A DNA stretch of 32,426 nt from Schizochytrium sp. TIO01 (lineage: Eukaryota > Sar > Bigyra > Thraustochytrida > Thraustochytriidae). Where the stretch lies: contig SMSO01000014.1 of NCBI GenBank assembly GCA_004764695.1, forward strand, positions 1-32,426. The letters run 5' to 3'. The translations under genes were made by a program, and so were the position numbers. Numbering within the stretch: the stretch's first letter is position 1; the number at the start of each line of letters is the position of its first letter. Below, piece by piece: positions 11,465 to 22,310 of the stretch. The notes below the pieces were generated by a model, which saw only the letters and a program-made list of their open reading frames with translations, was not told the origin of the DNA and did not search any database.

Positions 11465-12721
11465 CTCCAGAGCTCTATTTCATTCTTTTTATATAAAAAG
11501 TAACAACGTAGCAAGTAGCTTTCCTTTGAGTCTCTCTGGCCTCTGCTATGAAAACAAAGGCTTCCTTGCAGGCTTTCTGCTACGAAGTGTTTTATTTGTC
11601 TTTGTTGAAATACAAGCTGATGCTGAGCAACAGTAAAGTTAGTAAACAGCAAGTCTGCTCTTTTTTTTACAAAACAGAAACATGTGCCACAGGCTAACTT
11701 TATCAACAAGTGATAAGTTTCTGCTGTAGACTGACACTACTGAGAGGGAGAAACTGACACATTACTACGTCATGACTTCGCAAGGCTCAAAGGAAGACCT
11801 TCCTGACCAGACCATGGTGAAGCATGAGTCAACATAGTGATGCGTCTATGTCAGGGAACGAAGGGGACGAAGCAAACCTGAAAATGGGTTTGCAAGGCAA
11901 TCCGACAAGATTAGCAAAGCTGTAGGTCCTCTACTCTCTTGGTTGACCTTTTGAGCAATCGATTATTTATTCTGTGAATATTACAAATCTTGAGTGCATA
12001 CTTAAGAAATGCCTCATGTTTCTTTTCCAAGCACGAAATCATCGGACATGATTGAGAATTTCCAAAGCTGTCTTGTATAGGTTAATGGTTATAAGTATTT
12101 GCTTTAGTCTAGTTTACATTAAGAAAAAAAATGAAATTTTACACTGTTTTTTAGTTGTGGTGTCCCTTATTGTTGAGTTTTGCAGGTCAGAAAAGAAGAT
12201 CATATGTCGGAACTGGTGTGCCTGTTGTTTTTTGTACAGCTTGCAGTTCTGTGCTAGAATAGAAAGTCACACTTGTTCACTTAAATGTTTTCCTTTGCGT
12301 GTCCTAATCTCGCCGATATAGTTCGACTCTCCTACTAATCATTCTTCCTTTCACAGATGCAAGATACTCTACGTTCAGGATTCATTCAAGCAGCTGTGTA
12401 TCTCCTGGAAAACCACAACAAGCTAATTTCCCATGCTGGAGACAAGAAAGAGAGTTACTGGGTGCTACTATTCCTAATGAGTTAACCACCTAGTTATAGT
12501 ATCTAGAGTTGCAAAGTTGAATATAATGAGAAGTGCGTATAAAAACTAATGAAGGGACTACCGAAGCACGGTTGTGCGCATTCAGTTTGGCTGTGTACTC
12601 ACATGTGTCTCAGCTGCTTTGAAACTGACTCGAACAATAACCCTAATGTATGTTTGAAGAACAGCACAATCTTCAGTGAGCGCACAACGCTATACCATCA
12701 CAGATAACGTGGGGGAATGCT
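11465..12721. other. Intergenic stretch, nothing recognised
   Basis: Short ORFs on both strands (for example plus strand 12052-12321, rich in hydrophobic residues) have no recognisable motif. The composition is AT-rich, and no RNA gene is seen. Confidence 0.4.
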
Positions 12722-13180
12722 GAGATATCCTATCGAAGGAACTAGTGGACAAGACATTGCTAGAGTTCCTGGCGCTCCTTTGTAAAACCCAATAGAGATA
12801 AGATTTGCATTAGAACAAGAATTGGCAGCCAGACTCATGAGGTTGCTGAAGCCAATAACTAGAAGTGTGAATACACATCACGGACACCCAAGCTTGGTTT
12901 AGCTTGAATCGATGGTTGGAAAAGGTTGGATAACCTAACCCCATCAATTATCTCTAACCACATTCAAGAATGTCTTAATCTCCCTAATTACTACATGAAT
13001 CCATCTGTCCTGGAATTCATTCCTCAGGACAGCAGTTCGCTAACACTTGAATCAACCTTCTTATAACCTTCATCAAGCTTCTTGCCTTCATTCTTACAGT
13101 CAACCTCACGCTAATCAGTATCACCTTTCAGCAGGGAAGCAAACCACTTAACACTTTTGTTGAAACTCTCAGCACATGTT
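12722..13180 (+). repeat. Dispersed direct repeat, copy 2 (longer)
   Basis: This is the counterpart of 2055-2451, in the same orientation and about 10.67 kb further on. It keeps two segments missing from copy 1, one of them flanked by TCAGCA repeats (about 13127 and 13169). Its position left of kinase gene B mirrors copy 1's position left of gene A, although the distance to the gene is about 0.6-0.7 kb longer here. Confidence 0.85.
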
Positions 13181-15239
13181 GCTTAAATATGTGTGTTCCC
13201 CTTTTGGAGGTATATTGCAAGTTAGCGTGAGGCGATCATCAAGAGATAGTGTAGGTAGAGAAATGAAGGAAAAGAAAGGCTAGAATTAACATTCAGGAAC
13301 TGTTGACAAGGCCCATTGTCAAAGTCTATAAGCTTTGGTCTTGTGATCGGCACATTGTGATGATCCGTCCGATGCATAGCTGTAAAACTTCGAGAAGGCA
13401 TAAGTATGTAGAGTCAATAGTTTCTTTCAGCAGATAAATCATAATGTAGAGGAGTAATTTTCAAATTCATCATTGTAGAATATGTCTTGGAACACTGATA
13501 AAGCTTATCATGTGGGATTCTATTAAGTCAAGTAGCCAGATTAAAATATGCAGTTCATGGGGCACAGCAAAATTTAAAAAATCTGTGCTGAGATTACCAA
13601 GCAAAGAGTTTTGTGGAGAAGAGTCATTGTCACACTTTTATAAGTCCTAGACTACGAGGACTTGTAAGAATATGACTATCAAATACGAAGGAGTAAGACC
13701 ATGGAAACTCATAAGTGAATGTGAAATACACAACCAAAGAATTGTGTTGAACAAACGAGCTAGCCTCACCCCTTGAACTCTGAGTTTTAACAGTCTTAGT
13801 CTCCTACTCAGGGTATGAACTGTTCCACCTATTAAATATCTTTACGCAGCAGCAACTAATCATTTACTAGGACAGTAAATCCTTGAATGCACAAAACTCT
13901 TAAAGTTTTGGTGCTGAATGTTCATCTCCAAGGTTTGCAATCGCTAACTGTGTACGCCGAAGCATAAAAAGATGCCTCCATCTTCCCATATAACCTCTGG
14001 CTGCTCAAAGAGCATTTCTTAATAGCCTCCTCAGAGAGCGATTATGCATTTACTTTGTAGTTTCTCTGGTATCCACAATTCTGTCATTGTCTCACAATCT
14101 CAGATTGATGGAGTAAACTGATTCCGTTATCAGTCTGTGTGTTATTGCAATACTCTCTTCTATAAAAACTTTGAAGAACAACTAAAAGAGGTGATCAAGA
14201 AGGCAATGTTTTGCCTTTGGAGGTTCGTTGAGTCAACTTTGTTCTGAGAGTTTAAGATGTGGAAATTAAATGGTTTTCTTGAGAAGAGTTCATGCTTCGA
14301 ATAGTAAATCTGGATACATGGCATAACAAGATCAAAGAGTTTTGAGGATTAAATAACTGATGGTTTCCTTCTAGCTTTCAAAAGTTGTCTGAAGTGCAAA
14401 GGCTTGTGTTCAGAGTCTGATCTTTACGATTGACTTATTATGTTATAGTAAATAGTGACCAGGAAAGAACCAATCTCCCTATTACTCAGGTCGTCATAGG
14501 TTCGGAGAAAGGGTTGTGTCTGTAATACTACTTTTGCTCCTGCCTTTGATGGAGTTCTTATGCAAATTGGAAACGCCCAATACTTCGCAACCGTAATATC
14601 ATGGTATTCTACGTTTGATAGGACCGTGCAATAAAAAGTTGCGTATTACAGGCCCTCTGATGCTAGGGTGGAGTAGCGATTGGTGTGAAGAATTTAAATT
14701 GGAAAACCGAGAGGAAATCGTTACATTAAGGGTTTCAGTGGCGTTAGAAGAACTGCATTTTGGCTTTGATGAAAAAATAAATAAAAAGTTTCTTTCCGAA
14801 ATGAAAGCTATTGAGATTTGCCAAAGAGAGTTGAATAAAAAAAGTACTTTTGAGTTTATTTTGCGACGATTTGGCTTAAACATATAGTTTCTGATACCTT
14901 GCGGTGTTGCTGAATGAACTATCGAAGGAACGGAGAGAGTAAAACTAAGAAAGAATTCGTATCTAATAATAAAGTAAATATGCTCCTCAAACTGGAAAAA
15001 TAAAGTTAAGAAAGCATATATATCATCAGTGAAACTTCACGAGTTATTATTTGTTCTAATTTATGTTTAATTTATGTTAAATTTTAGTACGTTCCCTCAC
15101 CAAGTACCTTGCCAAAAAAAACATTATAAATTTTGATCCTGTTGGCAGACGTCGATACTGTCTGGAGGAGAGCAGTTGCTTTTTTGCGTTCTAGTCAACG
15201 GCGCTTAAGCAAAAGATAATCATTGAAAATTCGATTAGT
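13181..15239. other. Gene-poor interval downstream of kinase gene B
   Basis: No convincing gene. A 90-codon plus-strand ORF (14615-14887) has a lysine/glutamate-rich helical second half, but an equally long ORF overlaps it on the other strand, and neither has a motif. About 50 bp near 14220-14270 resembles 21357-21405 (GTTGAGTCAA and following bases), a short dispersed similarity. Confidence 0.4.
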
Positions 15240-18200
15240 TTATTCCAATCTAAAGTTTGCGCCAACAATATCTGGTGTTAGCAAAGGTGACAATAACTCT
15301 TTCAGAACGAGTCGAAGATTTCTATCCTGAATTTTTGCATCCCAGTACTCACGCAGACGTGCTGCGCGGAGCAACTGCCACGCCTCACGAACCTGCTCAA
15401 ATGAATCAGCAAAAAATGGATCTTGTCCAAGCTTTTTCAAGCAGGTTCTCACATGACCATGGCAAACATCTGCATCCTGAGAACTATACTCAAGACACCA
15501 AGCGCAGAAATGGTGTCGACACTCATTATTACCACACTCTACAGCGCAGCAATCATCAAACTCATATACATAAGCATTACAGTTCGGACAGCATGTGCTC
15601 AAGATCTGCTCTTGAATATGAAGTAAATGCCGCTGTGCGTCGCGATTCTGTTCATCTGCACGTGCAACTTCTGCTATGCGCCTTTGAATCTCTTTCTCCG
15701 CCCAAACTGCTGCTTCATTTTCTGCCTTCATCTTCGCAATCAACAAAAGATGATTCAAAGCGCCTGGTGCAAGACGAGTGATTTCTTGACCTGATATTCT
15801 TCCAACACATTCAGGTTTCATGCATGCCATCGTTCCATCAGCATCCACTCTTACGTTAGCAAGTGGCTGTGCCGCCGCTTCTACTGCAGTTTCAATACAG
15901 TCTCGGCAAAGGAAGTCTCCCTCCTCGCAGCTCGTGCCCTCGGAAAGCAGATGCTCCTCCATGCATACTAGACATATCTTGACAGGGATCTTAGGAGCTC
16001 CAAAAGCTTCATGTTGGAGTGCTTCAAGAGCACTTGGACGCTGCCCAGGGTTTGTTGCTGTAAGAGCATCGATAAGTGTCTGAATTGCAGTGGTTCGCTC
16101 AGTAGGATACAGCTCCTTTAAGCTTATGCCCACAGAGTACATGTCCATCGCTGTTTCAAACCTATCTACAGGCCCATTCTGCAACTCGGGGCAAACGTAC
16201 CGTGGCGTTGCCTGAAGTGATGTGTAAGTTGCAGTGTAGTCTGCAACCTTGATGCCGTCAAAGTCGCCGATCAATGGTGTTCCGTTGCTTGTGAGGAAAA
16301 TGTTTTCTGGTTTGATGTCACAATGCACAATGCCGTGGGTATGTAAATCCGCCACACCAATAAGCAGGCCCATAGCAAGTCGGTCGCGCGCTGCTTTGCC
16401 TTCGTTAGGATGACTCTCAATCCACTTAGCAAGGTCACCTTGCTCGTAGAAAGGCATGACGATACAACCACGTGGTTCTCCATTAGAGGTATCCACAAAA
16501 GCGCCAGTGATACGTATCACGTGCTGAGACACCACCTTTCCCATATTAGCAGCTTGCCTGTAAAATATTTTGTGTTGGCTCGAATGACCGAGTTGGAATT
16601 GTTTCAAAACCATAGTTTTACCAACGTTGTCAAGAACCCTTTGTACTCTCTTGCCACCTCTGGAAGCAAGGGGCTCGCCAACAGGCTTGAAGTCCGCGAC
16701 TGTGACATTCGTCAACCAAAGGTCAGAACATGCTACTTCAAAAACACCCTCTGCACTTACGTGAAGCCTTTCCAGCCAGGCTCTATCTTGCAGTAACTCT
16801 GGATAATGTTCCTGCGCGTGTTGCAGAGTTTCAGCAAGCTTATGACGAAAAGCTCTGCTAAAGTCGATAGGGTTGCCTTGAGAGAGAATGAGCTCTTGTT
16901 TCGTGATTCGATTTATAAAATATGCTCGCTCTTCCTCATCGAATTCTTCTGTTTCAAGTTCTTCTTTGATTCTCTTCAAACTTTCTGTGGCTTTTTTCGA
17001 CTTGTCAAGTTTCTGGTATAATGCCTCAACATCTAAGGTATTTGGTTCTTTCAAACTCAGTACTGCATAGTCATACAGATTAGAGAGCTCTTTTGGTGTG
17101 TAATTGCTCGCGTCATTCAACCGAGCACTCTCAGAGCATCCTTCAAATCGAGCAAATATTGAACTTATCTCGCAAAGTAACTTGGACAATTGGGCACTCA
17201 GCGTATCTCCTTGTAGAACTTCGATCTCTGCCTGGATAGCACTCTCAAGCTCAGATAATTCTGATTCTAGCTCTATGGCCTGCTCAGGTGTCCTCAGGGC
17301 AACCGATAATCTATCACCAAGTGCTAGCTTAGACAATCGAGAGATGTCGCGTTTTACAGCTTGTTGACTTCGTTCGCCAATTTTGTTTGGTTGGACTTCT
17401 CCATTCCTCTTATACTCTTCGACGCACCTGGCAGCCTGAGCTACGAGTTCTTGGCAGTGTTTAAAGTCATCTGTGCTGGTCTCTTCAGTAACTGGCGCAG
17501 GGTTGATAGTTAGATGATCTAACAAACTTTCAATTTTCACTTTGAATTCGCACACTTCATCCGCATCACTTCCGCAAAGGTTTAATTGAACCCATGAGTA
17601 CGCAACCTGCAAAAGTGAATACAGGTGACTTCGTTCGGCGTTCCGCTTTTCGATAAGATTGAGCAAGCCATCAGCAGAGCTTGCACGAATCTGGCCTTGT
17701 AGCGCATCAAGACTCTCTTTGGAGTTCTTGATGTCAGCGGAAGCCTGTCGCATCTTCATTTGGCCAAAGTAGCCCTGAATCGCCGGTCCAATGAATTCCT
17801 CAAGCAGGGCGATCCCAGTCTGCAGGGAGTTTCCTCTGACCCCGCCTCGTTCCGCACGCAAGTCCGAGACTTTCTTGGCAAGCTGCACCACATCAGCGAA
17901 ACTCACGCTCGCTCCATCCGGCCGTTCTCTGAGGCGAACAAGAAGACGTAAGCAAACGAGCAAAATGGTGTTGAAGCAGTAATAAAGGCAGAAGCAAAAG
18001 TTAGGGTTCCCTATATCTCAATAACACAATTCGTGGAATGAATGATTACACGATCCCAAACAAAGACTGACCGCATGAACTTACCCAGATCCATCCGACG
18101 CAGCAAGCCCAGCGCCATCAACACCATCTTGCTCGCTCTTGGGCTCTGCAGACGGCTCGCTTTTTGTCCCCTCTATGGAAACACAGGAATCGGTCTCTGA

Positions 18201-20903
18201 CAAGGAATCGGCAATGTCCTCTCCAGGAGAACACACCCTTTCGAACAATTCTTCAGGGGTCAAAGACGAGTATGGACCATCGAAACTGCGGCGTTTTGCA
18301 AACGAATGTGAATACACAAATGAAAGAGAATGAAAGCACTTGTTAGAAAAACGATGAACGCATTTAAAACGGCCTCGCAAGTCCATATAGAGACACAGAG
18401 AACCAGCGAAGGCAAGGCTCTGCACAAGCTGGGAACAGTAGCTGAGGGAACGGAACTTACTAGATTTGAACAGAAGGATATGTTTTGTGCAGAGCCTTTG
18501 CGATGGCCTTTGCGCCCTCTGAGCCAATGTTGTTGTTAAGAAGACTGTGAGTGTAAATAAATCATTTTTATTCATTTGTCATCAGGAAGGACAGCTCCAG
18601 TTAGTGATTCGGTTGATCCTCTTTTCTTTTCTTTTTCAAAATGTTGCCTCATAAAAAATAATCTCCTCTTCTTCTGCTGCTGCCTATCTTATTCTATAGA
18701 GACACTGCGGAATAGATTTCTTTCTTCTGTTCTTAAAAAAGAAAAGAGTTCTTTGCCTTTCTAAACTACCCAACTACGTAGGTAGTACGAGCAGTGCTTT
18801 CGTTTTGATTCCTACTAAAACACCAACCACTCAAAAGAAAGTAAGATAGAAAGAAAGAAGAAGAGGAACCATAGCACTACCTATTATATAGCTTTCCGTG
18901 GATGATTCCACAAACGTACTACAGAAAAGTCAGGTTATTAGTAATGTGAGCTAGTTTTTCACGTCGGCGCTCATTATTCTCATCGTACATTGGTAGTACT
19001 TTATTGGGAGCGTTGGTGGAAAAAGGACCATATACTGGTGCCGCCACACCTTGTTGATCATGAAAATTAACCACAGCCGCGAATAACTTTAGTGCGTCGA
19101 ATGCACCGATAGTCGGAATACAGCCTGGCGCAACGCGCATGCGGGTTGCAGGAGCATCGCCAGCAGGGGCGCCAGCAGCACCAGCAGCACCAGCAGCACC
19201 AGCAGCACCAGCAGCACCAGCAGCACCAGCAGCACCAGCAGCACCAGCAGTATTACCTTGCTGTGTGGTCTCGAGTGCCTTTGCGACGGCCTTTGAGCCC
19301 TCATCGCCAATGTTGTTGTTATGAAGACTGTGAGTATAAATCAATCAGTTTTGTTCATTTGTTTTCAGGAAAGACATCTCCAGTCAGTGATTCGGTTGAT
19401 CCTCTTTTCTTTTCTTTTTCCAAATGTTGCCTCATAAAAAATAATCACCTCTTCTTCTTCTGCTGCCTATTGAACTATATTCCCTTTCTTAAAAAGGAAA
19501 AGAGTTCTTTGCCTTTCTAAACTACCCAACTACGTAGGTAGTACGAGCAGTGCTTTCGTTTTGATGCCTCCCCTACTACAAACGCCACTTAAAAGTAAGG
19601 AAGAAAAAAAAAAGAGGAGGAGCCGTATTACTACCTATGATATAGCTTTCCGTGGATAATTTCACAAACGTACTACAATTGATAAAGGTTCTTGCATCCC
19701 TCGAGTGCCTTTGCAACGGCCTTTGCGCCCTCATCGCCAATGTTGTTGTCACCAAGACTGTGAGTATAAATCAATCATTTTTGTTCATTCGTTGTCAGGA
19801 AAGCCATCTCCAGTCAGTGATTCGGTTGATACTCCTTTCTTTTGTTTTTCAAAATTTTGCATCATATTAAAAAAATCACCTCTTCTTCTGCGGCCTATTG
19901 AACTATATAGAGATACTGCAGAATATATTTCCTTCTTCTCTTTCTTAAAAAGAAAAGAGTTCTTTGCCTATTTAAACTACTTAACCACGCAGGTAGTAAG
20001 AGCAGTGCTTTCGTTTTGATTCCTGGCTCCTTCTAAAACATCAACCACTCAAAAGAAAGAAAGAGAAAGAGGAACCAGAACTACCTATTATATGGTTTCC
20101 ATGGATGATTCCATAAACGTACTTCATATGAGTCAGGTTCTTGCATCCCTCGAGTGCCTTTGCGATGGACTTTGCGCCCTCATCGCCAATGTTGTTGCTA
20201 TGAAGACTGTGAGTATAAATCAATCATTTTTAGTCATTCGTTGTCAGAAAAGACATCTCCAGTCAGTGATTCGGTTGATACTCTTTTCTTTTCTTTTTCC
20301 AAATGTTGCCTCATAAAAAATAATCACCTCTTCTTCTTCTGCTGCTTAACTTATTCTATAGAGACACTGCGAAATAGATTTCTTTCTTCTCTTTCTTAAA
20401 AAGAAAAGAGTTCTTTGCCTATTTAAACTACCAACCTACGTAGGTAGTAAGAGCAGTGCTTTCGTTTTGATTCCTGAATCCTACTAAAACATCAACCACT
20501 CAAAAGAAAGAAAGAAAAAGAGGAACCGTAGTACTAACTATTATATAGCTTTCCGTGGATGATTCCACAAACGTACTTCAAAGTTTGAAGGTTCTTGCAT
20601 CCCTCGAGTGCCCTTGCGACGGCCTTTGCGCCCTCTGAGCCAATGTTTTCTCTCCAAATCCTGTGTTTGTTTGTTGATGAACAAGTGAGAGTAAGTATAT
20701 GCCATTTCCAACTTCTTCATTGGTGCCACTACTAGTTCAAAACTACTATTCTTCTTTCTTCTACCAAAGCTAACTAACTTGCTTTCTACAACACATCGAT
20801 GACGCGATGCCTCCTTCTTCTGTCTCCTCCCTTCTGCATCGTGCACTTACAATATCTTCGTTGTATCTTCTGTGATGTCTTCAATTCTCTTTGCCTCAGT
20901 CAT
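15240..20903 (-). CDS. LRR-helical-kinase-RBR-like fusion protein, paralogue B
   Basis: Eight-exon minus-strand model: 20851-20903 (ATG at 20903), 20577-20660, 20123-20206, 19674-19757, 18920-19327, 18461-18544, 18085-18285 and 15240-17928. All introns are GT-AG and phase 2, and 3687 nt give 1228 residues. Order: leader 1-17; five LRRs to about 266, the fourth holding a 108-residue insertion; acidic linker to about 333; helical and coiled-coil stretches (about 550-584 and 632-670); kinase domain with a candidate ATP-site Lys in VLKQF (775), HCDIKPEN (868-875), DFD (888-890) and CPE; then RING1-like Cys pairs (CLVC 985-988, Cys1000, CRDC 1007-1010) and an Rcat-like cluster CPNC...FDDCC...C...C...FCAWC (1113-1144) with following Cys/His. 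RBR proteins are RING-HECT hybrid ubiquitin ligases, and a Cys in DDCC (1126/1127) sits where the catalytic Cys is expected. Ligase activity and substrate are inferred. No signal peptide or membrane span is seen. Confidence 0.82.
18930..19270 (-). other. In-frame 108-codon insertion inside an LRR exon
   Basis: The exon at 18920-19327 is 408 nt instead of 84. Its head (LHNNNIGDEGSKAVAKALE) and tail (NNLTFL before the donor) are ordinary LRR sequence. Between them sits TTQQGN, a Gly-Ala-Ala tandem tract, then a unique segment with MRVAPGCIPTIGAFDALKLF, VNFHDQQGVAAPVYGPF and DENNERRREKLAHIT. The extra length is exactly 324 nt, so the frame is kept. The insert has no counterpart in gene A or other LRR exons, and I do not recognise it. 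Insert edges are approximate. Confidence 0.8.
19171..19250 (-). repeat. 9-bp tandem repeat coding for Gly-Ala-Ala
   Basis: About eight to nine near-perfect copies of a 9-mer (CAGCAGCAC on the plus strand) encode (GAA)n in gene B's frame. Its purity suggests a length-variable tract and a flexible linker in the protein. Confidence 0.9.
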
Positions 20904-22159
20904 CGTGTTGCAGCAGTGAGTGTCACCTTTGATGGATGGATTGATCAATCGCGTTGATTGACTTTGCTTGTCTTTGTCTTCGCTTTGCTTTGGCGCTCGA
21001 AAGATAGATAGATAGATAGATAGAGAGAGAGTAGTTTGAGTCTTTGCTCGCGCTGCTGATCAGGAACGGAGACTCCTGCTCTGTCTTCTTCTTCTTCTTC
21101 TTCTTCACAGCAAGAAAGGAGGAACGGGCGGACTCCTCGCGATGCCTCGCAAGTGCTTCTGCAGACCAAGCCTCGCCCACGAGTAACGAACGCGTGGAGG
21201 GGTGTGGCGCGCGAGAGGTCGCGGGGGCGTGGATATCGTGCGTGCGCGCTGCCTCGTGTTGTGGGTTTGCGAGGATGGCTGGCTTTGGCGAGAGTACTAG
21301 GTTGCTGGGTATGATAGTTGGTTGTATACGTAGGTTAGGCGCTGCTAGTGTTTTGGAAGGTCCGTTGAGTCAATTTTTTCCTGAGAGCGCAAGGTGTGAA
21401 AATGGATTCTGCTCTTGAAGAAAGACGAGGAGGCGTTGTGCTTCTACCAAGTCACACACAATGCAGAACGTGGTAGGAAGGTCCCTATCCATTTGTGATC
21501 GTGTATGGGTGCTATTGTTTTGGTTTGATAATATATAGCATTGGGTAGGGTTTTGTTGAGCAAAAGGAGGTCGAGTTTCGATTGTCATGGCGTTTTGTGT
21601 AATGAGTAGTAGGCAAGAAGAGGTCCTTGTATCGGGGTCAATTTTACAGAAGAGCCAAAAACTTGTAGTCTTTTCGTTGTTTTTGGTGAGGTCTTGAAGC
21701 GACGAAAACTCGTAACTGTGTCATACAAGAAATAAATTGCTTGTCGGGAGTAGGTTTTTGTCTATCAGATAGTAATAGGTTTGTGATGCGATCTATGATA
21801 GATTATTTTGAGATCGGGAAAGCTTGGGAGAGAATGGAGAGCAAGTCGACAATTTTCGGATTTCAAAGATGTGTTGAGTTGCTTCACTGCTTCAACATGA
21901 AGAAAGCAGAGAGGCGCTTTCAAAGATTGGAGCTGCTGGCGGCTGCGACCAAAGGTGTGCCAGAAAGAAGGGAGGAAAGTTTCAAAAAGAGAAGCATCTT
22001 TGACCGAGAGTAGAGACCTAATTGCCTTTTTATAGTGCTTTTGATCCTCTTCGGGCAGGTTTTATTCTCATGAAATTAATCTTTGACGTGTATAATAATA
22101 TTGTGATATCAACCGTGGAGTTGCTTTCTTGTAGTGCAACGGTAAAAAATAAAAGGAAG
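20904..22159. other. Upstream region of gene B, no gene seen
   Basis: The first 390 bp are homologous to the gene A upstream region. Microsatellites follow: (GATA)5 with a GA run at 21003-21031 and a TTC run at 21084-21106. ORFs here, such as 21741-22013 on the plus strand, lack motifs. The interval separates gene B from the oppositely oriented LRR gene. Confidence 0.45.
21173..21207 (-). promoter_or_regulatory. Conserved GC-rich block upstream of gene B
   Basis: TCGCCCACGAG...AACGCGTGGAGGGGTGTGG lies about 270-305 bp upstream of the gene B ATG and matches 8711-8744 upstream of gene A. It is a candidate promoter or transcription-start region on grounds of conservation only. Confidence 0.3.
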
Positions 22160-22163
22160 AAAA
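22145..22163 (-). terminator. Pol III T-runs after 5S copy B
   Basis: On the 5S sense strand the gene end runs into TTTT, then TTTT and a TTTTTT run within 20 nt, forming stacked RNA polymerase III stop signals. Confidence 0.65.
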
Positions 22164-22280
22164 CATTCAACACCGGGGCTTCGCATGCAGTCCCCTATCA
22201 TACTACTGACCCGGCCCTACGCGACTTTACTTCTCAGTGCGAATGAGATGAGGTGTTACCCGCGTGGTATGATCGAATGT
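22163..22280 (-). rRNA. 5S ribosomal RNA, copy B
   Basis: The reverse complement, from ACATTCGATCATACCACGCG to TTGAATGT, is 118 nt. Helix I is fully paired (ACATTCGA with TTGAATGT, one G-T). Helix III CTCA/TGAG, the box A-like AAGTAAAGTCGCGTAGGG, GGGCCGGGTCAGTAGTATGAT and the box C-like ATAGGGGACTGC are present. It is a better-paired copy than 11317-11434 and is the stronger candidate for the expressed gene. It lies between the head-to-head kinase B and LRR genes. Confidence 0.9.
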
Positions 22281-22303
22281 GTTGAGGAGAGGGTGCATGA
22301 TGC

Positions 22304-22310
22304 ATTTAAA
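22304..22310 (-). promoter_or_regulatory. TATA-like element of 5S copy B
   Basis: TTTAAAT at -30 to -24 from the 5S start, the same spacing as TATAAAT in copy A. Confidence 0.55.

Larger units (their letters stand above)
15650..21290 (-). repeat. Segmental duplication, copy B (core)
   Basis: This is the partner of 4272-8830. Homology includes exons, introns and about 400 bp of upstream flank. Within the kinase exon, divergence is uneven: about 95% nucleotide identity over the catalytic-loop segment (16265-16450 against 4895-5054) but clearly lower in the helical region. Confidence 0.8.

Noticed and set aside
14599-14887. Overlapping 90-94 codon ORFs on both strands
   Set aside because: Neither strand shows a motif or a paralogue near gene A. 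The mutual overlap suggests chance in AT-rich DNA.
17940-17963. Upstream extension of the kinase exon to a TTG start
   Set aside because: There is no ATG. A good acceptor (CGCCTCAG at 17929-17936) in the right phase, also present in gene A, makes this an internal exon border.
18600-20285. GGTTGATCCT in several kinase-gene introns matches the 18S 5' end
   Set aside because: The match is only about 10 bases and comes from one intron repeat unit copied several times. No further rRNA similarity.
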